A DNA stretch of 5,128 nucleotides from Clostridia bacterium (lineage in GTDB: Bacteria; Bacillota; Clostridia; Christensenellales; UBA1242), in contig JAQVLJ010000054.1 in NCBI GenBank assembly GCA_028704215.1, positions 1 to 5,128 on the forward strand, read 5' to 3'. The position numbers and the translations under genes are program-made. Below the pieces are notes generated by a model. It was given only the letters and a program-made list of their open reading frames with translations. It did no database searches and had not been told where the DNA came from. Below are positions 1 through 5,128 of the stretch, piece after piece (position 1 is the stretch's first letter; each line of letters starts with the position of its first letter).

Positions 1-460
1 AAAAATCATTTTTGGCTACAATAATCAAGCCACTAGTGTTTTTGTCCAATCTGTGAATGATGCCTGGACGAAGTTTGCCGTTTATTCCACTTAGGTCTTT
101 TATATGATAAAGCAATGCATTGACTAATGTACCGCATTTTGTGGTATTACACGGATGTACCACTATGCCTTGTGGTTTGTTTATAACTAGCAAATCGATA
201 TCTTCATATATAATATCCAGTTCTATTTCTTCTGGTAAGGCGTCTATTGGTTCGTTGGGTGGCACTTCAATCGCAATTTTGTCGCCATATTTTAAAGGAT
301 AACCTGCTTTTACTGTTAAATTATTGACGCTTATTTTGCCCTCATCGTTTAGTTTTTTTATATATGCGCGTGTCAAGGTGTTTAATTTTTTTGCCAAGAA
401 AATATCCAAACGAATTGGCTCAGCTTCATTATAAAAAAATTCAAAAATTTGCTGTGACAT
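1..460 (-). CDS. rluD: RluA/RluD-family 23S rRNA pseudouridine synthase, 3' end cut off by window edge
   Basis: The first 153 residues are present and the frame is open to the window edge. Members of this family isomerise specific uridines in 23S rRNA to pseudouridine in the cytoplasm. An N-terminal S4-type RNA-binding domain is visible at about residues 16-66 (IRLDIFLAKKL, RAYIKKL, GKISVNN, GDKIAI). It is followed by the start of the catalytic domain (residues 83-101, IIYEDIDLLVINKPQGIVV). The diagnostic motif GIIHRLDKNTSGL is at 133-145, and D139 is the expected catalytic aspartate. The ATG at 460-458 follows the lspA stop codon with no intervening base. An AAAGG at 473-469 lies inside the end of lspA, 8 nt upstream, so translation is probably coupled. 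The position directly after lspA matches B. subtilis ylyB, usually annotated rluD. The family is certain, but the exact target uridines cannot be read from the sequence. Confidence 0.93.
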   Translation of the reverse strand, partial: MSQQIFEFFYNEAEPIRLDIFLAKKLNTLTRAYIKKLNDEGKISVNNLTVKAGYPLKYGDKIAIEVPPNEPIDALPEEIELDIIYEDIDLLVINKPQGIVVHPCNTTKCGTLVNALLYHIKDLSGINGKLRPGIIHRLDKNTSGLIIVAKNDF

Positions 461-952
461 TTAACTAGCCTTTGATGTGGATTTTTTTGTCTGTGTAAAA
501 AATACTATATATACACAGAATAGAATTGCTCCAATAGTTAAACAACTATCTGCTATGTTGAATATAGCAAAGTTAACAAAATCAAGTCGAATAAAATCGC
601 GCACATATCCAAAAACAATTCTATCAATCAAATTACCTATTGCACCACTTAAAATTAAAGCAAAAGATATTGTATATAGTTTGTTTTTACTTTTGTGAAA
701 AATATCAAATAGTACAATGGCAATTATCAACAGCGAACTAAGTATTGTTAGCAGGTATGTGTGCCCTTCCAACATACTAAAACTTGCACCAGTATTTTCT
801 TTGTAATAAAATGAAACAACGTTTTTTATAATTACCAAATCATATACGTCAGTGAAAAAATATTTTGTCAGCATATCCACAGCCAACAAAATAATGAAAA
901 TTATCGAAATGATAATGTATTTTTTTTTCATATTATTTATCTTTTTTTTCAT
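461..952 (-). CDS. lspA: Lipoprotein signal peptidase (signal peptidase II)
   Basis: This is a membrane aspartyl protease that removes signal peptides from diacylglyceryl-modified prolipoproteins at the lipobox cysteine. The 163-residue product is normal length and has four hydrophobic segments at about 12-33, 65-85, 92-109 and 128-152. Family motifs are all present: DMLTK (26-30), NTGASFS (53-59), GNLIDR (106-111), VRDF (117-120) and FNIADS (131-136). D110 and D135 are the expected catalytic pair, so the enzyme looks intact. The start is uncertain. The ATG at 952 overlaps sepF by 20 nt, whereas the in-frame ATG at 931 (Met8) begins one nucleotide after the sepF stop and gives a 156-residue protein, the usual arrangement in a coupled operon. 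Neither has a convincing Shine-Dalgarno site. It is the middle gene of the sepF-lspA-rluD unit. Confidence 0.95.
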   Translation of the reverse strand: MKKKINNMKKKYIIISIIFIILLAVDMLTKYFFTDVYDLVIIKNVVSFYYKENTGASFSMLEGHTYLLTILSSLLIIAIVLFDIFHKSKNKLYTISFALILSGAIGNLIDRIVFGYVRDFIRLDFVNFAIFNIADSCLTIGAILFCVYIVFFTQTKKSTSKAS

Positions 953-1370
953 CTGGTTTCAAAATCTTGCTACCATCAGGGGTAATGATAAATTGGTCAT
1001 CTTGAATACGATATATACTTCCGTTGAGTGCATAAATAGCACCACTTAAAAAGTCTAAAATTCGACCTACATCGGCACTATCAATGCCTGCCAAGTTGAT
1101 AAGTGCAGTTTGGTTTTGACGGATATAATCAACAATTAGTTGCACGTCTTTGTGTGACTTTGGTTCATGGATGATAAAGTTTCGTTCCATATTAATATTT
1201 AGGCTATCTGCAACATTAGAGGAAAAACGAGCGGCACCTTCACCGCCTACTTTTTGATGTAAATTAAAGTTTGCATATTTTTGTTCGCTTGGTGTTTCAA
1301 TTTTTTTGCTTTTTTTGTTGTTTTTCGATTCAAAACCAAAACCACGCAACATCCAGTCAAATATTCCCAT
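933..1370 (-). CDS. sepF: Cell division protein SepF
   Basis: SepF binds FtsZ and anchors the Z-ring to the membrane in Gram-positive bacteria. At 145 residues the length is typical. The N-terminus (residues 1-14, MGIFDWMLRGFGFE) can form the amphipathic membrane-binding helix. A charged, probably disordered linker follows (about 15-60, with KNNKKSKK). The conserved SepF core spans about 64-131, with PKSHKDVQ (70-77), VDYIRQNQ (80-87), INLAG (91-95), ILDFLSGAIYALNGS (104-118) and FIITP (127-131). The start is supported by AAGGTGG at 1380-1374, close to the ATG, and by a strong promoter just upstream. It is the first gene of an operon with lspA and an rluD-type gene. In many Firmicutes sepF instead sits in a ylm cluster before divIVA and ileS, so this arrangement is compacted or rearranged. 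Confidence 0.95.
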   Translation of the reverse strand: MGIFDWMLRGFGFESKNNKKSKKIETPSEQKYANFNLHQKVGGEGAARFSSNVADSLNINMERNFIIHEPKSHKDVQLIVDYIRQNQTALINLAGIDSADVGRILDFLSGAIYALNGSIYRIQDDQFIITPDGSKILKPDEKKDK

Positions 1371-1389
1371 AAACCACCTTTATAGTTAA

Positions 1390-1418
1390 ATTTTAGCACA
1401 CAGTAAGCATAAAATCAA
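1390..1418 (-). promoter_or_regulatory. Sigma-A-type promoter of the sepF-lspA-rluD operon
   Basis: On the minus strand, TTGATT (-35, 1418-1413) is separated by exactly 17 nt from TAAAAT (-10, 1395-1390). The -10 is preceded by TGC, making it an extended -10 element. The predicted transcription start near 1383 leaves a leader of only about 13 nt, almost entirely occupied by the AAGGTGG ribosome-binding site of sepF. It lies just downstream of the terminator closing the preceding unit, which supports an independent operon. The start point is inferred from spacing. Confidence 0.8.
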
Positions 1419-1454
1419 GCATTTGCAGTATTACATAAATTTTTGGCATAGTAG

Positions 1455-1481
1455 AAAAAACAACCAAAATTTGGTTGTTTT
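1455..1481 (-). terminator. Intrinsic terminator after the 78-aa gene
   Basis: On the minus strand, the arm AAAACAACCAAA (1481-1470) pairs perfectly with TTTGGTTGTTTT (1468-1457) around a single central base. In practice a few central A-T pairs would open to form the loop. The stem runs straight into a T tract of six (1460-1455). Only three G-C pairs are present, so it is a modest terminator, but the position 19 nt after the stop codon at 1500 is right. Confidence 0.75.
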
Positions 1482-1499
1482 CATATCGTTATCAAAAAA

Positions 1500-1736
1500 T
1501 TATAACAATTGTTTTTTCAAAGTTTCGTATTCTTCATCAGTTGCATTTTCGAATTCTTCTACAACTTTTTTGTAAACACGAGTAACTTCATCATTACCAT
1601 CTTCCTCGGCACGTGCTAGCATTTTTTTGGATAAATCAACCGCTCCATTTCTATCCAAATCACGAGAAATGGTTATGATTGCCTCCATTATATCCATGCA
1701 TTTGTTTTCAAATTCTTCCGTTGTCAATTTAGTCAT
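1500..1736 (-). CDS. Small acidic helical protein of unknown function (78 aa)
   Basis: I do not recognise this protein. It is probably a real gene: AAGGAG (1749-1744) sits 7 nt before the ATG, and a hairpin terminator follows the stop. It lies 57 nt after the 654-aa gene with no terminator between, so the two are probably cotranscribed. The product is strongly charged (20 Asp/Glu against 12 Lys/Arg), has no signal peptide or membrane segment, and looks almost entirely alpha-helical, so it should be cytoplasmic. The pentapeptide EEFEN occurs near both ends (7-11 and 60-64). Residues 26-37 (DLDRNGAVDLSK) resemble an EF-hand loop with D, D, N, G, V and D at positions 1, 3, 5, 6, 8 and 9. Position 12 is Lys rather than the usual Glu, so calcium binding is doubtful. 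No function is assigned. Confidence 0.82.
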   Translation of the reverse strand: MTKLTTEEFENKCMDIMEAIITISRDLDRNGAVDLSKKMLARAEEDGNDEVTRVYKKVVEEFENATDEEYETLKKQLL

Positions 1737-1793
1737 ATTTTTTCTCCTTAATTTAATTTATTTTATCATTTTTTTTTAGAAAATCATATCTTT

Positions 1794-3758
1794 TTAAACA
1801 ATGCTTTCATTTTTGCTTTCATTCTCCAAATGATGGGCAATTAAGTCTTCTACATCTTTTAATTCTTGTAATGCAACGTTATAAGCTTTGTTGTGTTCTA
1901 AAAGTTCATCAAGTGTTTCTATTGCCAAAGCAACATTTTTGTCTTCAATTCCTTTATTTTTTACCAATTTTGAAAAATGATAATTTAATGACAGTGCTTT
2001 TGCTTTTTTGAAAGGATATATTTCCATATAAGTATTAAAGTTAAGCGTGTTCGACTTGTTGGAAATAACTATATCTATTTGTGTATGTACGTTACTAATA
2101 AAATTTGCTATTTCAAGTATAAATCCGTTAGTTTGTTCCAACATAAACTTTTCAAAATCGCCATCTGTGTTTGTAATATCAAATCTTTCTTTCGATGTTT
2201 TGATAACTTCAATTAATTGTTCTTTTTCTTCTGTTTCAAGTTCTTTATTTAAAGTTATTTTATTCAAAATAGAGTTTGCTTCTTTTTGTTTAGTAGTCGC
2301 ACGAGGTTTTGTAGCCTTTGTATTATCTTTTTCTTTTGCCGATTCTTTTTCTTTGATTGTTTTGCTAGAAACTGTCCTTTTTTCTGTTTTGCTTTCAGCA
2401 GACTTTTTTGCAGTTTCTTTATCACTAATTTTGTCTTTTAGGTTTGTTTTTGTTGTTTTATTTTCTACTCCTGATTTTGTTTCATCAATTTTTGATTCCA
2501 CTATCGGAGTTACTGCTTCACGTTTTGCTTCTCGAGCTCTTTGTTCATCGTTTTGTTTTTTCAATTCATTTTGCTTTGCAATTTCATTTTGCTTTGCAAT
2601 TTCATTTTGCTTTGCAATTTCAATAGCGGCTTTTTCATCTCTGAGTCTTTTTTGCTCGGACAAAATTTCTTCTATAGATATTGGTTTTTGTGCGTCAAAA
2701 CCACAGCGAATCAACATATTTTCAGGGGTTTTGTGTTTAATCAAATTTTTATATTCAATTGCATATATTCTTGTCAAATTGTCTGCCACTTCTTGAGTAG
2801 ATATGTGCATTTTGTCTAAAACTTTTTGTGTTATTTTGACAGCATTAGTATTCAGTTCTTCAATAAATCTATCATCATCTAAATTGATAATATTTCTTGC
2901 TAACTCATCTTTCAAGGCATTAATAGTAGAAATAGCTTCTTTAACATTATTATGGTTAAGGTAATTTATCAATTTAAGTGTAGTCATTATGGCGATAATT
3001 CTTTCTTTTTGTTTTGACTTGTCATAACCAAGATTGTTCAAAATAAGATTTGCCAAACTATCACTAGTGCTGTTGCTTTTGTGATATGGTTTTAAATTGT
3101 CAGCAGTAATGCCCATAGCACTAATAAACTTATTTTTGTTTTCAACAAAAATTTTGTCCTCAAAACCTTTTTTTGTTGTGGATGTGTTAATATTTGTAAT
3201 ATCTTTCTTTAAATCAACTGCATACAAATCTGCATCATAATATAATTCATCTTTATTTTTTATTAGATTGTATTCTGCTGATAATTTTGGGTTATTAATA
3301 TTTTCAGCTTTTGAAAAATTGATATCAAGCCCACGGGTACTTAATTTTTCAACCATATACACAGATATATACTCTTTTTTGCCGAGAGTAACAAACATAT
3401 TTGTTGCTTTTTCAATCAAATCGCGTGTCACATCATCTATTTCTGCGTTTTTTAATTGGTTCAAATAATTAACTTTAATATGATTGACCATTTTTAAAAA
3501 AACTGCCCTGTTTTCTTTTGCTTGTCGTGAGTTGCCACTAATGCGGTCTTTAATTTCAAAAAAATTGTGAGTGTTAATACCCAACAATTTCATAACATAA
3601 CTAGAAAATTGTGAAATCACATTGCTTTTTTCAATATAAGCATTAAAAAGTTCACGCAAAGTAAGGTCGGTATACTTTTCTAATCCTTCACGATTCCAAC
3701 CTCTTTTGTTTAAAAAATTTTTGATTTCAAGAATATCCAAATTGTGATTGTATTCCAT
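1794..3758 (-). CDS. Large hydrophilic helical protein of unknown function with repeat-bearing Lys/Glu linker (654 aa)
   Basis: I do not recognise a family. The start is well supported: TAGGAGA, with AGGAG at 3769-3765, lies 6 nt before the ATG, and a strong promoter lies just upstream. There is no signal peptide or membrane segment, so a cytoplasmic location is likely. Three parts can be seen. Residues 1 to about 375 are mixed-composition and mostly helical. Residues about 375-492 are a low-complexity linker rich in Lys, Glu, Thr, Ser and Ala, opening with EIAKQN repeated three times exactly plus a diverged copy (ELKKQN), probably coiled coil then disordered. Residues about 493-654 are a second ordered, mostly helical region ending in an acidic tail. 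Such an architecture suits a scaffold or a binding protein with two modules on a flexible tether, but that is inference. It is the first gene of a two-gene unit with the 78-aa protein. Its TAA stop is at 1796-1794. Confidence 0.88.
   Translation of the reverse strand: MEYNHNLDILEIKNFLNKRGWNREGLEKYTDLTLRELFNAYIEKSNVISQFSSYVMKLLGINTHNFFEIKDRISGNSRQAKENRAVFLKMVNHIKVNYLNQLKNAEIDDVTRDLIEKATNMFVTLGKKEYISVYMVEKLSTRGLDINFSKAENINNPKLSAEYNLIKNKDELYYDADLYAVDLKKDITNINTSTTKKGFEDKIFVENKNKFISAMGITADNLKPYHKSNSTSDSLANLILNNLGYDKSKQKERIIAIMTTLKLINYLNHNNVKEAISTINALKDELARNIINLDDDRFIEELNTNAVKITQKVLDKMHISTQEVADNLTRIYAIEYKNLIKHKTPENMLIRCGFDAQKPISIEEILSEQKRLRDEKAAIEIAKQNEIAKQNEIAKQNELKKQNDEQRAREAKREAVTPIVESKIDETKSGVENKTTKTNLKDKISDKETAKKSAESKTEKRTVSSKTIKEKESAKEKDNTKATKPRATTKQKEANSILNKITLNKELETEEKEQLIEVIKTSKERFDITNTDGDFEKFMLEQTNGFILEIANFISNVHTQIDIVISNKSNTLNFNTYMEIYPFKKAKALSLNYHFSKLVKNKGIEDKNVALAIETLDELLEHNKAYNVALQELKDVEDLIAHHLENESKNESIV
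2565..2622 (-). repeat. Perfect 18-bp tandem repeat, three copies, inside the 654-aa gene
   Basis: Three identical 18-bp units occupy 2567-2584, 2585-2602 and 2603-2620 (plus-strand unit CATTTTGCTTTGCAATTT). Two further matching bases lie on each side. The period is a multiple of three and each unit encodes one EIAKQN hexapeptide. A diverged fourth copy (ELKKQN) follows in the protein. Exact identity at synonymous positions suggests recent expansion by slippage or unequal recombination. Confidence 0.97.
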
Positions 3759-3770
3759 AAAAATCTCCTA

Positions 3771-3783
3771 ACAATTTAATTGT
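3771..3783. repeat. 13-bp perfect palindrome overlapping the -10 and start site of the 654-aa gene
   Basis: The plus-strand sequence ACAATTTAATTGT is a perfect inverted repeat of 6-bp arms around one T. It covers most of the -10 hexamer and the predicted transcription start, which is where a repressor could block initiation. Such short A-T palindromes also occur by chance in AT-rich DNA, so an operator role is only a possibility. Confidence 0.35.
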
Positions 3784-3807
3784 AGCATATTAATACATTA
3801 TTTTCAA
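3779..3807 (-). promoter_or_regulatory. Sigma-A-type promoter of the 654-aa / 78-aa unit
   Basis: On the minus strand, TTGAAA (-35, 3807-3802) is separated by 17 nt from TACAAT (-10, 3784-3779). The -10 is preceded by TGC as an extended element. The predicted start near 3772 gives a leader of about 14 nt containing the TAGGAGA ribosome-binding site. It lies between the terminator of the upstream gene and the start codon. Confidence 0.83.
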
Positions 3808-3834
3808 TACCTTATGAAGTTTTTTTAAATAATC

Positions 3835-3859
3835 AAAAAGCACCGCTTTTGCAGTGCTT
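3835..3859 (-). terminator. Intrinsic terminator after the surface-type protein gene
   Basis: On the minus strand, AAGCACTGC (3859-3851) pairs with GCGGTGCTT (3846-3838) around an AAAA loop. This gives a 9-bp stem with one T-G wobble and five G-C pairs, followed by a run of T (3839-3835, overlapping the stem base). It begins 12 nt after the stop codon at 3872 and points in the direction of that gene. Confidence 0.9.
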
Positions 3860-3871
3860 ATATCTGATTTT

Positions 3872-5128
3872 TTATGAAATTGGATAAGTATCAGGTCTGT
3901 TGACTATAATTGTCATCGTATTTATTACAGTGTATTCACTAAACTTATAAGATACATCAATGTCGAACGAAATTGTTGATACAGAACTGAATACATCGCC
4001 TATTGCCCATTTGTAAAGGAATGTTGTGTCTACTTTTATAAGGAATGTTGTGTCTACTTTTATTATGCTGACAGCGGGATAACTTGTTTCGTCCACATTG
4101 TACGTGTACAGAACTGTGCTATTATCACTAATATAAGGTTTTTCTCCAGGAACAATGCTTCCCGTTTCATTTTTTATTGTAAATTCATTGCATATATCCA
4201 TACTTAAAGATGCGTTGTCTCCACTAGGCACTCCATCAGTTACTGTTATTCCTTCAAAATTCGGATTCATATATCGGATGCCTCTATATAAATATTCTTT
4301 TTCGATAATAAATGTAGGAACAAGAGTTTTCAGTACATAGAAATTGGCTTCCAAATTATAAAGTTTTCCACTGGTACCCGAAACAACGGTTATTTGATAA
4401 ATTTCGTCAACATAATCATCGTTGGTATATCTTTTCAATGACTTAAGCAAAGAAGGTATGCTTTTTATTGAACCGGCATTTTGTACGTATTCGCCTATAG
4501 TTAATGATGAAACTTCACTCGTTGTTATCGCTATCACGCTTTGATTTGCCAAATCTCCCAATTCAGAAGTCACATATCCTAATTGTACCAAACTGTAGGT
4601 ATTTTCTGGAGTCAAAACCGCACTTGGTGCAATTTTTATATTGGTAAACGTTTTGATAACATTGCCATTAACACCATTCGTAAAAGATAAATCAAATACG
4701 ATTTCGTTTATAAACTTTTCATCCGTATTATTAAGTTTTAGTAACAAAGTACCAGTGCCACTTTCAATAGTTAAACAACCAGATTGTGTGTTAATACCTG
4801 ACTTGATTGTTACGTTTGCCCATAAATTTGACAAGTAATCTGCAGGTGTGCCTTCTCCATCACCATCAATGTCATTTAAAACGAACAAACCATATCCCCC
4901 AAACAGATCCCAATAATATGGTGCTACATCAGCACTTCCGATAGAGTAAGTTTTGACGTTATCATTTTTTAGACTTAGTAAATTTTCATTGCTTACATAA
5001 ACACAGAAGTAATATTTTAAATCACTTGTTCCTGTATACGAAGGTAAGATGAGTCTATAAGTTACAATTTGTGGTCCAGTTGAATTTACAATAGGTAGTA
5101 TTGTTGAATACAAAGACCCAGAAGTATT
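3872..5128 (-). CDS. Beta-rich, probably extracellular protein, C-terminal 418 residues (5' end outside window)
   Basis: The frame is open from the window edge (first codon AAT at 5128-5126) to a TAA at 3874-3872, so this is the 3' part of a longer gene. The TTG at 5113 is not a credible start: the frame continues upstream of it and no ribosome-binding site precedes it. I recognise no family. Composition is rich in Thr, Ser, Val, Ile, Asn, Gly and Tyr with alternating hydrophobic residues (for example TMTIIVN near the end), typical of beta-sandwich modules in secreted or wall-associated proteins. DIDGDGEGTPAD (4873-4838) resembles a dockerin or EF-hand calcium loop. A perfect 24-bp duplication near the end repeats IKVDTTFL. 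No LPxTG motif, C-terminal membrane helix or basic tail is visible, so any anchor would be N-terminal or absent. The extracellular location is inference, because the signal-peptide region is not in the window. Confidence 0.85.
   Translation of the reverse strand, partial: NTSGSLYSTILPIVNSTGPQIVTYRLILPSYTGTSDLKYYFCVYVSNENLLSLKNDNVKTYSIGSADVAPYYWDLFGGYGLFVLNDIDGDGEGTPADYLSNLWANVTIKSGINTQSGCLTIESGTGTLLLKLNNTDEKFINEIVFDLSFTNGVNGNVIKTFTNIKIAPSAVLTPENTYSLVQLGYVTSELGDLANQSVIAITTSEVSSLTIGEYVQNAGSIKSIPSLLKSLKRYTNDDYVDEIYQITVVSGTSGKLYNLEANFYVLKTLVPTFIIEKEYLYRGIRYMNPNFEGITVTDGVPSGDNASLSMDICNEFTIKNETGSIVPGEKPYISDNSTVLYTYNVDETSYPAVSIIKVDTTFLIKVDTTFLYKWAIGDVFSSVSTISFDIDVSYKFSEYTVINTMTIIVNRPDTYPIS
4016..4063 (-). 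repeat. Perfect 24-bp tandem duplication in the surface-type protein gene
   Basis: Positions 4016-4039 and 4040-4063 are identical over all 24 bases, and the match stops exactly at both ends. The duplication is in frame and repeats the octapeptide IKVDTTFL. Identity at every synonymous site suggests a recent event. Confidence 0.97.

Noticed and set aside
477..698. Plus-strand open frame opposite lspA
   Set aside because: It lies wholly inside the confidently identified lspA gene and encodes no recognisable motif.
1760..1788. Possible internal promoter for the 78-aa gene (TGATAAAAT with TATGAT upstream)
   Set aside because: The -10 is good, but the -35 hexamer matches the consensus poorly and the region is nearly pure A/T, where such matches are common. 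Cotranscription from the upstream promoter is sufficient.
2565..2622. CRISPR-like repeats
   Set aside because: The units are directly adjacent with no spacers, have an in-frame 18-bp period, and encode a peptide repeat inside a gene.
2047..2796. Long plus-strand open frame of 249 codons opposite the 654-aa gene
   Set aside because: It is the complement of a Lys/Glu-rich coding stretch, so it reads as Ser/Phe/Leu-rich low complexity. The minus-strand frame has a promoter, ribosome-binding site and full-length coding logic.
1500..3758. Toxin-antitoxin pair formed by the 654-aa and 78-aa proteins
   Set aside because: The size order, the absence of any recognisable toxin or antitoxin domain, and the lack of a DNA-binding motif in the small protein give no positive support.
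5111..5113. TTG as the start codon of the beta-rich protein
   Set aside because: The frame stays open for five more codons to the window edge, no Shine-Dalgarno sequence precedes the TTG, and no signal peptide follows it. The gene is simply cut off.

Overview
The window is an AT-rich stretch (roughly 30% G+C by eye) in which every supportable gene lies on the minus strand. The standard genetic code fits: tryptophans are TGG, and all five visible stop codons are TAA. SepF, purine-rich Shine-Dalgarno sites, sigma-A-like promoters and an lspA-rluD gene order point to a low-GC Gram-positive (Firmicutes/Bacillota) bacterium, perhaps an uncultured clostridial or related gut lineage. The sequence alone does not settle the genus.

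Read in the direction of transcription (right to left), the layout is as follows. (1) 5128-3872 is the C-terminal 418 residues of a large beta-rich protein, probably extracellular, whose N-terminus is outside the window. It ends at a strong intrinsic terminator (3859-3835). (2) A clear extended -10 promoter (3807-3779) drives a 654-aa protein of unknown function (3758-1794) and, 57 nt further on, a 78-aa acidic helical protein (1736-1500). This unit closes with a second hairpin terminator (1481-1455). (3) A second extended -10 promoter (1418-1390) drives a tight operon. It encodes sepF (FtsZ-membrane tether), lspA (lipoprotein signal peptidase II) and an RluA/RluD-family 23S rRNA pseudouridine synthase cut off by the left edge. 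Spacing in this operon is one nucleotide or a short overlap, then zero nucleotides, so translational coupling is likely.

The housekeeping operon is confidently identified. The part worth a second look is the middle unit: two proteins that I do not recognise, with their own promoter and terminator. The large one has a helical N-terminal region, a Lys/Glu/Thr-rich linker carrying an exact 18-bp triplication, and a C-terminal helical region. The small one has a degenerate EF-hand-like loop. The surface-type protein carries a perfect 24-bp in-frame tandem duplication and one DxDGDG calcium-loop-like motif. No RNA genes, CRISPR array, insertion sequence or attachment site was seen, and no stretch over 300 bases lacks a gene.
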